Assembly (NCBI GenBank): GCA_964440115.1
Contig: CAYTPV010000013.1
Span: 1-24,270, forward strand
DNA length: 24,270 bases
Origin: JAEWWD01 sp964440115
GTDB lineage: Bacteria > Bacillota > Clostridia > Christensenellales > CAG-138
Reading direction: 5' to 3'
Shown piece after piece: positions 8,715 to 17,838 of the stretch. The first letter of the stretch is position 1, and every line of letters begins with the position of its first letter. Both the position numbers and the translations under genes were made by a program. The notes beneath the pieces were generated by a model. That model ran no database searches and was not told the DNA's origin. It saw only the letters and a list, made by a program, of their open reading frames with translations.

Positions 8715-11700
8715 TTACACATTTTCGATTCCGATGTCTATCTGCAACGCTTTTACCAACTCAAGAAAGGGCCTTCCTGGCTTAGCTTGAAGTGCCTCTA
8801 CTGCCAATAGCCGCCCTAGCACTGCGTCGACCGTAGTGGCATCATCTAGAGAAAGAGGGAGTAGTCGCTTCAGACTAGCAGCACTGTCAGACCACAGTGC
8901 GGACAGAAACTCGATGAATAATCCTCGTTCCAGTCCGTTTTTTCGCTGGAGTTGTGCAAGCGCTTCGTCCTCGCTGAGAGAAATTGAATCTTGCCCATAA
9001 TCCGTAATCCACTGGCGCATCTTGTTCACCAGATCGATGCGTTCCTTCTTCAGGACAGGGTCAAGCACATGAGAAGCGTCCTTTTGAGCAAGGACGGTCT
9101 GGTCTATAGCTTCGGGTATGCGGTGCCATTCGAGAAGCCGGCACGCGAGGGAAAGGCGTGCAAGAGCACGAAAACCGGCATAGCTTCCCTCATATGTTTC
9201 ATTAATTGCCTCATGAAGAAGAGCTTCAGCACCCAGATTATCGCCTTGTCGGTGCAGAACCGCCGCGACAGCACTGCGCCGGCGCATGATAAACGACCAA
9301 GGATCTTCAGGCAGGCCAACACTGCGACGCCAGAGCATGATTCCGTCCGTCTTGCGATAGACGCTCGGATCGACTCCTCGCTCGCCTGTTTCCTCTACGT
9401 ACTTTAATATATTTAGTAGGTATTGGGAGTCCGATCCCTGGTTGTTTTCACGTTCCATGCCGTCCATGGCAGCGGCTACCGTGTCTCCCCAGAACCCTGG
9501 AGATGGCTTGAACATCCCTTCAAGCACGGCAGCCAATGCCTTGCTCACCAATGCTGAATCCTCTTGAGCCAAGGTTGCAGCTGCTATATAGAATAAGGCC
9601 ATCTCACGGTAGCTTGGATAGTCGTCCTGCGCAATGATTGCCACGGTCCTTTTCACATGCTCAAGCCAAGCTGGATCATGCAGGCTGTTGAATAGACCTG
9701 CAGCAAGTTTCTCTTTGAAAAAATACATTGGGTCATAATCGATGACAGACGGATTGTCCAATCTACTGCCTCTGGTCTGCAGTTCTTGGAATAGGCTTTC
9801 TATTGTATCGTTCATCTGTTCAGCATGGAAGAACTTTCCCCAAGAGGTTAATGGCTCTGATAGGCGTCCAACCGTTACATCAACATTCGACGCAGGCCAG
9901 GGACTCATAGCATGTTGCAACCAGTCACGGCGTGATACCACTACATTTTGTGCTGCTTGGGAGATACGGATGAGCAGCCTTTGCATTGTCTCACTGATTG
10001 CATCCTCCACCGCTTGTATTGGTAAGCTTCCTGCTTGCCGTATGCCAAGATGAGCAGTGCCGCGTGGAGGAAGTTTCTCTAGGGCATCTTTCACGATCGA
10101 CTCTGCCACAGTCGTATGACCACTCACAGCTGCGTTCCATGCGATCCACAATCTAGCTAAAGCTTGGGAATTAGGCATGTAGCCATACAGGGTCGTTCGT
10201 TCGATTGCAGAGCCATAGTCCCCGTTCTTGTTCACTATTTCGACCGTTTGCAACAATTGGTCGAAGTCAAGCTGTTGACGTGTGATGCGACGGTATTCAC
10301 GGATATGACGCCAAGCCTGAGCCAGATCATCATTATCGAGGGCTAGGTTCAGCGCTAGGCGGAGATCATCCAACAACAGGTGTGGCTGTCCCAGAATAAC
10401 GAGGTACCGGTCGATGAATGATTGGGTCTCAAGCAAGGTATGGAACATTTTCCGGTAGTCTTTGACTTTGCACAGCTGGTACAGATGTGCAACGAGGTGC
10501 TGTAGAGCATATTGCTCGACTATGCTCCAATCTACTTGCGACCAATCTCCTCTTGGCCTTGCATACGAATTCACTATCCGAGCATGCCAATCACCCGGTT
10601 CCAAGTAGTATTCGTTGGGCTGAACCTTCATCTGGCCGTTGTCTGTCACCATTACCAACTTTCTCTTGTGCAGGAAGTCAATAACAGATTGATGATAGAG
10701 TTGATAGCGATCTTCGTTATCCGCTTGTTCACCGGTTAGTGTGCTAACCGGGACAGTCTCGACAAATTGGAAAAGGTCCTTGTAGACATCCCATAAGCTG
10801 TTCTCCGATGCAATATAAGTCTGTAGCAGTTCTAGGGTCATTGGCTCAAAGGCGACTGAAAGAATACCAAGGAACGGTTTGTAGACTGAGTCCGGATCCT
10901 TCCTGCCCAATCTAATCACCCGATATAGCGAGTCGTGATATAAACTGTCCAACCCTGGCGGCAGGCCCTCCGGGTTGGATAATGATTGCTGACCTTTTGC
11001 GGCTGCATTCAATAGAAAGGCAACGTACTGGAAATTACCGTCAGCCTTTGTATTAATGTCAGTTGGCAAAGTATCTCTCTGCACAAGTGGAAGGGAGGCA
11101 ATCTTTTCAGCCAATGCTGTATCCTCATCAAGGCGTTTTGCCACAAACGCAGCTATGTCGTGGTCGCTGTTGTCTTTGTGCATTGGATCCGACAGCGATA
11201 GTCCACTCGCGGATAGAAATCTGTTTTCAACACGTGGTTCCGACCGGCTGGTAAGGATAAAACGCACGCGGCTATCCAGTTCATGTCCCTGCACGCCTAC
11301 TAGCAAATCAGTAATCTTAACATCAATTAAGGCCGCTAACGCTTCATCAAGAGAGTCGATCAGAATGACGATTGGCTGACTATATCCTTTATCGTAGATG
11401 GCTTGCAGCGGATCAAGAACGACGCGGTTGAAAGCCTCCTGGCCATTCAGCCCTTTGATTTCGAGATTTTGTATAATAACACCAGCTACACTGCCACCGG
11501 CTTCGACAGTGCCAGCTTGGATCTGCACAGCAATGTTGATGTCCCTTTCTCCTACATGCAAAAGTGCTTTCTTAAATTCTTTAATCCCGGATAATTGCAG
11601 AGCAACGGATCTGGCAAAAATTAGAGGATCCAGAGAAATACTGTCGGTCGCGCTGCAAAAGTGAACGACCTGCAGAAATCCTGGTGAGAGGTGTCGGCAA

Positions 11701-11930
11701 CCTGATGGTTGAATAGTCTCCCCAGTGGATAAATAAGCCAATCTTGCTGCTATTGCGCTCTTACCGCTACCAGGCTCGCCGGTCAGCAGGAAATAGCGCG
11801 CATTGTTCTGTAGCCCAAGCCAATTATCGATTTCCTGAAAGACCCAGGTGCGACCAGTAAAATTTTCTATGCGTTTACCTATATAGTCAGTGAAATCAAA
11901 GAGTCCGTATTTTCTAGACAGGTTCGACAT
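8715..11930 (-). CDS. STAND/NACHT NTPase with helical C-terminal half
   Basis: A 1071-residue predicted sensor ATPase of the NACHT/STAND type. The N-terminus carries the segment FDFTDYIGKRIENFTGR that leads into the NTPase here and in the neighbouring WD40 protein. Walker A is GEPGSGKS (about 51-58). A beta-rich insert at 131-159 holds VQIQAGTVEAGGSVAGV. Walker B is IVILIDSLDEA (about 187-197). A winged-helix-like region with LYHQSVIDFL follows, then about 600 residues rich in Ala/Leu helices resembling TPR-type repeats, which in STAND proteins usually sense ligands. No protease or nuclease domain is fused. The frame could open at a TTG at 11978, but the ATG at 11930 has GAGG 8 nt upstream and aligns with the paralogue, so it is preferred. 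It is last in the cluster, after the decayed caspase copy. Expected behaviour, by family, is nucleotide-controlled oligomerisation that recruits a separate effector. Confidence 0.85.
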   Translation of the reverse strand: MSNLSRKYGLFDFTDYIGKRIENFTGRTWVFQEIDNWLGLQNNARYFLLTGEPGSGKSAIAARLAYLSTGETIQPSGCRHLSPGFLQVVHFCSATDSISLDPLIFARSVALQLSGIKEFKKALLHVGERDINIAVQIQAGTVEAGGSVAGVIIQNLEIKGLNGQEAFNRVVLDPLQAIYDKGYSQPIVILIDSLDEALAALIDVKITDLLVGVQGHELDSRVRFILTSRSEPRVENRFLSASGLSLSDPMHKDNSDHDIAAFVAKRLDEDTALAEKIASLPLVQRDTLPTDINTKADGNFQYVAFLLNAAAKGQQSLSNPEGLPPGLDSLYHDSLYRVIRLGRKDPDSVYKPFLGILSVAFEPMTLELLQTYIASENSLWDVYKDLFQFVETVPVSTLTGEQADNEDRYQLYHQSVIDFLHKRKLVMVTDNGQMKVQPNEYYLEPGDWHARIVNSYARPRGDWSQVDWSIVEQYALQHLVAHLYQLCKVKDYRKMFHTLLETQSFIDRYLVILGQPHLLLDDLRLALNLALDNDDLAQAWRHIREYRRITRQQLDFDQLLQTVEIVNKNGDYGSAIERTTLYGYMPNSQALARLWIAWNAAVSGHTTVAESIVKDALEKLPPRGTAHLGIRQAGSLPIQAVEDAISETMQRLLIRISQAAQNVVVSRRDWLQHAMSPWPASNVDVTVGRLSEPLTSWGKFFHAEQMNDTIESLFQELQTRGSRLDNPSVIDYDPMYFFKEKLAAGLFNSLHDPAWLEHVKRTVAIIAQDDYPSYREMALFYIAAATLAQEDSALVSKALAAVLEGMFKPSPGFWGDTVAAAMDGMERENNQGSDSQYLLNILKYVEETGERGVDPSVYRKTDGIMLWRRSVGLPEDPWSFIMRRRSAVAAVLHRQGDNLGAEALLHEAINETYEGSYAGFRALARLSLACRLLEWHRIPEAIDQTVLAQKDASHVLDPVLKKERIDLVNKMRQWITDYGQDSISLSEDEALAQLQRKNGLERGLFIEFLSALWSDSAASLKRLLPLSLDDATTVDAVLGRLLAVEALQAKPGRPFLELVKALQIDIGIENV

Positions 11931-12040
11931 AATCAATTCCTCAATCCTCGTAAAGAAATTAGCATTTATTGATGTCAAGCTGCTGGATTATGGGCGATAT
12001 CATGATTCTCTTGTAGTCACGAGCTGCAAAAATCCTAACA

Positions 12041-12833
12041 TCATGCAAATATCTGCATTTTCTTATTGACTGTCTTTCTCTCCAATTGGAGATGCTGATT
12101 GTACCTCTCATCATCAAGGATGAAGTGAAGCCTGTTAATCAGCTGGTCGTAAGTTATTTTGTAATTCGCCTCACGGATTGCCTTAAGTAAAAAGTAGGTT
12201 ATCGCACCATGATATACTCCATTTATCAATGCATTATAGGAGTATTCTCTATCCATGCATCCGCTCAGTAAGACCTCCTTCATTTTTGACTCCGGGTATG
12301 TTATTTTTCTCTTCGGTTTTGCCTTCCATGGATTCTCCAAGATTTTCATCCCATCCTTGCTGGATTCAGGAATCTCATCCGTCGGTCGTCAGGCGTTCTA
12401 AGACCCGGGATAAATTCGAATACACAGACACGTGTGAATGTGCCTGAGAGGCTGGTGTTAAAATGATGATGTAACACCTTTCACGAGATCTTTGAAGATG
12501 TCATTACTTCTTCTATCGTAATGGGTTGTTAGCGCAATCGTTAGGGCAGAGTGCCTCAGCATAAATTTCCTCGTCACTGCCGGCGGACAGGTAAGTGCCC
12601 TGTGATGAGATGCAAAAATAAGCAAGTCACCAATTGGGTTCCCGTTGCCAAGGATTTCAGTGCCTAATTATCTGCGATTTGGAGCCTGAATGTCAGTTAA
12701 TTGCTTTACATCTTGGGATTGAAAGTCACAATGACCGATAAGAAGGTTGGCCCACGCTCTGGCGTCATTAACGCAGCCATTAAGATCGGACTTGTAAAAG
12801 GGGTGATCATAATACCAACGCTTTCTTTCTCAT
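12041..12833 (-). pseudogene. Decayed metacaspase-like C14 gene
   Basis: A full-length degenerate copy of the metacaspase gene at 21824-22639, readable only by switching frames. Pieces that match it: MRKKAL at the start; DLNGCVNDARAWANLL; SSQGTYLSAGSDEEIYAEALCPNDC; SLSGTFTR; PGLRTPDDRRMRFLNP; and an intact last 102 codons from 12349. Several stops and at least three frameshifts break it, one being a single-base deletion just before KILENPWK. The catalytic His codon (CAC in the intact copy) is CAG here at 12600-12602. The Cys codon position reads AGC beside a one-base deletion. Similarity continues past the stop into ATGATGTTAGGATTTTTG, which resembles the start of the CHAT gene that overlaps the intact caspase. 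This suggests a caspase-CHAT pair was duplicated and the CHAT part lost. The last 102 codons could in principle still be translated. Confidence 0.85.
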
Positions 12834-12862
12834 AACTATCCTTCATTGGAAGGTTTTTCAGG

Positions 12863-15800
12863 TCACGAATTATTGTAAACTTCTAGTCGAAGAAAGTGTA
12901 TCCGGCCCATCCGATCACCCAATAGAAAAGTCTTCTGGCCGGCAATGGCACAGGTATTAATCGGATAGTCGACGGTAAAGGCAGCGATGAGACGGCCATC
13001 TTCCAAGTTCCATACCCTGGCAATTTGATCTTCCGATCCAGTAATCGCCAGTTTGCCATCTCCAGTTATGGCTGCACCAAAGACCCAGTTGGTGTGCCCA
13101 GTCAGGATGAGCTCCTGAAGGCTGTGCCCTGGTGTAAGAAGATCGTCTTGCAAGTGAACGGTATCCAGACCTTGTTTTCCCAAATTCCAAATTCTAGCCG
13201 TATAGTCACGCGACGCGGACAATACCTTTGACCCGTCATCTGTCAAGGAGACAGCTACGACTGCAGCCTGATGTCCATTCAAGGTATGCAGCTTTTTGCT
13301 TTTCCATAAATCCCAAACCTTCAATGTCGTGTCCATTGATCCAGTGACAGCCAGTTTCCCATCAGATGTGATTGCTAAAGCATTCACTTGTTCGATGTGT
13401 GACGTCGAAAATTCTCGATCCAAATTCCCAGTCTCTATGTCCCAGATTCGAAGTATTCTATCTTCCGAAACGGTTGCGACATGAATTCCACAACCTACCG
13501 CCGCGATTGCAAAAATGAAACTATTGCCGGCATCGAGCTTCTTTAACTCTTCGCCTGTATGTAAGTTCCATAATTTGAGCGATTTGTCCCAAGATGCAGA
13601 GACAGCGTGGATGCTATCGCTCAGCGCGGTCACGGAACGTACTGTCTTGTCAGAGCAAATTATAATGCGCTCCTCGGTACAGGTGCGCAGATCCCACACC
13701 TTTAATGTACCATCAACTGATGACGAAATCGCATGGGTTCGATCAGGCGTCACTGCGAGACACGTGACCATGCCCGCATGTTTCCCGACGAGACCGGCTT
13801 CTTCATGGACTTTGTCGTGAACATCCTTGTCCAACGATACATTCCAGACTCTCAACGTCCTGTCTGCTGAACCAGAAAAGATGCGCGAACCATCGCGAGT
13901 CATAGCCACAGCCTTGACAGACTCGGTATGACCTGTCAGAATTTGTTCCAACAAACCGGTCGACAGGTTCCAGATCCTGATTGTCATGTCCGAAGAACCT
14001 GAGACAGCGCGTCGACCGTCTGTCGAGATAACAACCGAACGCACCGACTTGCTATGACCATTGAGGATAAGCATAGGCGGACCTGCCTGATGCAGGTCCC
14101 AAACCATCAATTTGCAATCCTTAGAGGCGGATATAGCCTTCTGTCCATCTGGTAGTATTGCAACGGCTTCGACTGCCTGACCATGACCTAACAGGGTAAA
14201 CTCCAGAATAACTTGGCACTGACCCGTATCAGGATCGGTCGAGATACGCCACAATTTTAGTGTTTGATCGCGCGACGCTGAAAGTATCCGCTTTCCATCA
14301 GGTGTCACGGCGACCGCATTTACCGCTTCAGTATGACCTGTCAATGTGAATAGTGGTGTGTCTATTTTCATTCCTGACTTAAATTCTGGCCTGATATCCC
14401 ATATTTTTACAGTCTTGTCGTATGAGCCTGAGACAGCCCAGCAACCATCCGACGTCACCGCCACTGATAGGACTGCGCCTTCATGGCCCGAGAGCGTTCG
14501 CTCTAGGGCACCTGTCCGCAAGTTCCATATCTTGAGCGTCCGGTCCCATGACCCTGATATAGCACGGTCTCCATCAGGTGTGATCGTTACCGCGCTAACC
14601 CATCTGCTATGGTCGGTGAGCGTACATTTGCAAACGCCGGATTCTAGATTCCAGACTTTCAATGTTCTATCAGATGATGCCGAAACAACGTGTTGGCCAT
14701 CAGGAGTTAACGCTAGGCCATTTATATCGGAACGATGATCAATCATAGTCCGCTGTAGCGAACCACCTGGACCCTCCAGGCTGCATGTCAATGGGTATAG
14801 CCACGAAGTGTCATGATAGTGAGCCGCTTGTTCTAACATGGCAAGGACGAAATCCTCGGAGCGGCCTTGCAGACGGCCTATGAATTGCCCAGCCAATTGT
14901 GTCTTGTCGCGCGCTAGCACATGAGCAGACAGATGCAGGGTATCCCTCACTAATCCTACCTTAGGCTCCGTCGACAGCAGCTCATAGTCAGCAATAACGG
15001 AGGCAATATCCGTTGCCTTCAGCTTCGCCAGGAGCCAAATGAAGTCCAACAATAAGCCGCTCAGGGCGTCTTCCAACTTGCGCCGTGCTGCTCGTTTTAG
15101 GGGATTGGTCAACGCTTTTGCAGCTCGCGCCAGATGGCCTGGCGTGTTTCGCAGCGCATAAACGTCCTCGCATGTTTTCCAATCTTCTCCATAAGCTTGC
15201 AGGAAGAGCTCGCCTATCGCCTGCTCAGCTTCGATCGGATAAACACTATACTTATCATCCTTAAGCAGGAATTCACGAAAAGACTGGTGATATAGCATGA
15301 ACGGACCATTAGGCAAGGAACCAGTCAAGTATTGGATGCAAGCTGCTATTGTGTCATCTGTCTTGGATTCAGGTAGTCCCGAAATGGCTGAAAGGTGATT
15401 ACGTGTTAGTCCTGGGCTCCTAGCAACTGCCAACAATCCTAATAGAGGACGGTAACGCTCACTCCACCGCTCTTCGTTACGTGCCAGTTCACGGCTGATG
15501 AACTGCTTATAGACGTCGTCCAGGCCTTTAGGCAGCGCCAGAATTGAAGGATTGGCCAACACCTCCGATCGGGCGGTCAGATCGTCCAGTACATAGCGGG
15601 CATAGAGGAAGTTGCCTTTTTCAGTGTCATTGCCAGCAGTAGCGATACGGTCGGCAAGGTCGGTCCTCGCAGGCTCAAGCATCATGTTCAGACGGCGAAT
15701 GGAATAGGTACGCACATCATCAACATCATTTGGCGCATCGTCAACCAGGTCAAGCGATGGCTTACCGATCAATTCCAGCACACGTGGATCTGGACGGCTG

Positions 15801-16456
15801 GTGAACAAAAAGCGGACCTGATGCGGGAAATCCTGTTTACTGTGCGTAACGTCAGCAAGCAATGTGACAACGGTTTCATCCAATCCATAGGTTCGTGCTT
15901 CGTCCAGTGAGTCCACCAGAATTACAATCGTCTGCTTGAAGTCCGGTGAACAAAGCGATTCGAGAGGCCGACGTACAGCCCAATCGAATGCAGCGCGAGC
16001 CGATAAATTGCTGATTTGCACCGACTGGATCTCCATACCTGTGACCTGGCACCCGGTCTCTGCAGTGTCCACGTTCTGGATGATCGTGATATTCCTATGA
16101 GGCACTTGAAGTAGCGCCTCCGTAAAAGGCGAAAAGCAGTTAGCCAGAGCGCCTGACAGCGCCTCGACGAAACGCAAGGGGTTGAGCGTAGAATCGCTTT
16201 GGGCCTGGCAGAAGTGACAGTAGACCAAGCTACCCTTGCCAAGATGTGGAAATCGTTCTACGTCTATCTGGCCTAAGCTCATTTGTGCTAAGCGCGCCGC
16301 TACAGCACTCTTTCCGGTTCCCGGCCCGCCGGTCAGCAAAAAGACACGTGAGCCATCGGGGTCGGATATCCAGCTATTGATCTTTTCGAAGACCCACTTC
16401 CTGCCTGTGAAATGCTTGGTTTTTTCTGTAATGTACGAATTGAAATCCAGGGCCAT
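12863..16456 (-). CDS. NACHT-type STAND NTPase with 14 WD40 repeats
   Basis: A 1197-residue NLR-like sensor. The N-terminal segment FNSYITEKTKHFTGRKWVF is shared with the second NTPase of the cluster. Walker A is GGPGTGKS (about 43-50). A beta-rich stretch at 123-148 contains IIQNVDTAETGCQVTGMEI. Walker B is IVILVDSLDEA (about 176-187). A helical linker with LYHQSFREFLL follows, then WD40 repeats from about residue 573 to the end. I count 14 blades, the last one weak, which fits two seven-bladed propellers. The domain order matches bacterial and archaeal NACHT-WD40 proteins, and no effector domain is fused. The frame opens at a GTG at 16519, but ATG 16456 has GAGGAG 11 nt upstream and matches the paralogue's start. 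It follows the third CHAT gene by 83 bp. The decayed caspase begins 29 bp after its stop. Presumed role: the propellers sense a trigger and the NTPase oligomerises to activate the CHAT proteases. That role is inferred. Confidence 0.9.
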   Translation of the reverse strand: MALDFNSYITEKTKHFTGRKWVFEKINSWISDPDGSRVFLLTGGPGTGKSAVAARLAQMSLGQIDVERFPHLGKGSLVYCHFCQAQSDSTLNPLRFVEALSGALANCFSPFTEALLQVPHRNITIIQNVDTAETGCQVTGMEIQSVQISNLSARAAFDWAVRRPLESLCSPDFKQTIVILVDSLDEARTYGLDETVVTLLADVTHSKQDFPHQVRFLFTSRPDPRVLELIGKPSLDLVDDAPNDVDDVRTYSIRRLNMMLEPARTDLADRIATAGNDTEKGNFLYARYVLDDLTARSEVLANPSILALPKGLDDVYKQFISRELARNEERWSERYRPLLGLLAVARSPGLTRNHLSAISGLPESKTDDTIAACIQYLTGSLPNGPFMLYHQSFREFLLKDDKYSVYPIEAEQAIGELFLQAYGEDWKTCEDVYALRNTPGHLARAAKALTNPLKRAARRKLEDALSGLLLDFIWLLAKLKATDIASVIADYELLSTEPKVGLVRDTLHLSAHVLARDKTQLAGQFIGRLQGRSEDFVLAMLEQAAHYHDTSWLYPLTCSLEGPGGSLQRTMIDHRSDINGLALTPDGQHVVSASSDRTLKVWNLESGVCKCTLTDHSRWVSAVTITPDGDRAISGSWDRTLKIWNLRTGALERTLSGHEGAVLSVAVTSDGCWAVSGSYDKTVKIWDIRPEFKSGMKIDTPLFTLTGHTEAVNAVAVTPDGKRILSASRDQTLKLWRISTDPDTGQCQVILEFTLLGHGQAVEAVAILPDGQKAISASKDCKLMVWDLHQAGPPMLILNGHSKSVRSVVISTDGRRAVSGSSDMTIRIWNLSTGLLEQILTGHTESVKAVAMTRDGSRIFSGSADRTLRVWNVSLDKDVHDKVHEEAGLVGKHAGMVTCLAVTPDRTHAISSSVDGTLKVWDLRTCTEERIIICSDKTVRSVTALSDSIHAVSASWDKSLKLWNLHTGEELKKLDAGNSFIFAIAAVGCGIHVATVSEDRILRIWDIETGNLDREFSTSHIEQVNALAITSDGKLAVTGSMDTTLKVWDLWKSKKLHTLNGHQAAVVAVSLTDDGSKVLSASRDYTARIWNLGKQGLDTVHLQDDLLTPGHSLQELILTGHTNWVFGAAITGDGKLAITGSEDQIARVWNLEDGRLIAAFTVDYPINTCAIAGQKTFLLGDRMGRIHFLRLEVYNNS

Positions 16457-16539
16457 GATAACTACTTCTCCTCGTAAGCTACAATGGTGAATGTGTGATT
16501 TCTTGAGTTCATCATTCACTTTATTAAGTAGGATCAGCC

Positions 16540-17796
16540 TTAGGTTTCCTGGTCAATGCTAGATGCTTTTTCAGTATGCACCTGAGCGCCGATACTTCCT
16601 GCGGAAACGCCGTACACAGCCCCTTGATTGCTGTTAATGTTATTGGTGACTTTGATAATGGTAACTTGTCGGGCTTGACGAGCAACCTTCTGTTTCTCTA
16701 TCATTTGCGGTTTTCTCGGTCTGGGAAACAGTACTGCCTCTGACGTCTGCATGTACACTATAAAGGAACCCCACTGCCAGCTCCAATAATTGTCCTGCAC
16801 TTCAGGCTCCAATAAATATAGTCGCGCCCAGGTGACCGCTTCATCCAGGGAGAGACCTATTGCCAGGGCAGAATAGAGTTTATGAGAAAAGTTAATCGCA
16901 ACGTTGACATCTACATATCCCCGCACACCAATGACAACAGGAACTGCTTGAAGTAACGGTTCTATGAACGCCCAGCATCCGCTATTACAGGCACTAAACA
17001 CAGCTAGGGTGGTTCCTGCACGACGAAGCAAGGGTCCCAAAACATTGGCATACAGTCGTTCGAAACTCTGGTCTTCTTCTGAATTCAAATCACTAGCGAC
17101 CAGGTACCCTGTGCCGTTCTCAATAGCGATATGACCAACGTAGTGAAAGATGCTAATCGGCGCCTTTGATTTCATCAGGGCCATTTGGCAATCGGTTTCG
17201 TTAGAAAGAAATGCTTGCTTCTCAAGAAAAGAGTTCACCGGCTCAAGTGCTTTAAAAAGTTTGTCTCTCTCTACGGCAACCCCCCATTCGTCTTTCCCCT
17301 CAATATTACATTTTCTGGTGCCAAAAAACAATAACCGTTGTTTCTTTTGAAGTCTCGGTCGCTGACGTACAGGTTGTGGTGGCTCCCTGACCAGGGAAAT
17401 CCGGGCATCCAGTGCTAGAAAACCATTCGGGGATTTCAGCGAAGCTATATCAGGCGGAATAATATATTCCCAGGGCAGATCTGAGAGTGTACCATCCAGG
17501 CACAATCTAACGCGTAAACCGTCTTCAGGGTCGATACGTTCCAAACTCCGGATTAGCAATCCTAGAGCATGATCTGGAAAGACAATGGTAGCCAATTCCC
17601 GACCGTATGTGGCCAACTTAGTGGATCTGTCTATATTCAACCCTTGAAAGATCGTCTCAAATGAATTTAGCATTTCCCAGTGCAGGATAACTGTCTCCGG
17701 ATGCAGCATCGAACCGGCTGGCGAACTGTGAACAAGGACCTCGGCATGCTCCCGATCGACGGTCCAGGCGCGTATCTGGAAATCGTGAAATTCCAT
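16540..17796 (-). CDS. CHAT-domain protease with beta-rich C-terminal tail
   Basis: A 418-residue CHAT (caspase HetF-associated) protein. Residues 1-130 are the usual CHAT-associated N-terminal region ending in LPWEYI. The protease core runs from about 150 to 345 and keeps the catalytic pair: His222 in FHYVGH and Cys270 in FSACNSG. After a basic helical linker (about 355-377), residues 378-409 form an unusual Gly/Asn/Val stretch, starting VTIIKVTNNINSNQGAVYG, that looks able to form stacked beta-strands. Such tails in bacterial immune proteins can act as adaptor or amyloid-like signalling motifs; here that is only a suggestion. The ATG has AAGGAG 8 nt upstream. The gene starts 42 bp after the helical 405-residue gene and precedes the NACHT-WD40 gene. 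It is most similar to the amber-containing CHAT protein, sharing LRVRL, LPWEY and the FLALDARISLVREP stretch. Likely role: cysteine endopeptidase switched on by a STAND partner. Confidence 0.88.
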   Translation of the reverse strand: MEFHDFQIRAWTVDREHAEVLVHSSPAGSMLHPETVILHWEMLNSFETIFQGLNIDRSTKLATYGRELATIVFPDHALGLLIRSLERIDPEDGLRVRLCLDGTLSDLPWEYIIPPDIASLKSPNGFLALDARISLVREPPQPVRQRPRLQKKQRLLFFGTRKCNIEGKDEWGVAVERDKLFKALEPVNSFLEKQAFLSNETDCQMALMKSKAPISIFHYVGHIAIENGTGYLVASDLNSEEDQSFERLYANVLGPLLRRAGTTLAVFSACNSGCWAFIEPLLQAVPVVIGVRGYVDVNVAINFSHKLYSALAIGLSLDEAVTWARLYLLEPEVQDNYWSWQWGSFIVYMQTSEAVLFPRPRKPQMIEKQKVARQARQVTIIKVTNNINSNQGAVYGVSAGSIGAQVHTEKASSIDQET

Positions 17797-17838
17797 ACAA
17801 CAATCTCCTTAAGAATCATTTTACCGGGTTCCTCTACA

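Noticed and set aside
8702..8716. CTGTCTCTTATT on the minus strand, resembling the first 11 bases of Tn5/IS4-type transposon ends.
   Set aside because: The match stops after 11-12 bases, has no inverted partner nearby, and abuts an intact gene's stop codon. Probably chance.
12229..12447. A plus-strand open frame opposite the decayed caspase.
   Set aside because: The minus strand matches the intact metacaspase over the same bases, so the plus-strand frame is incidental.
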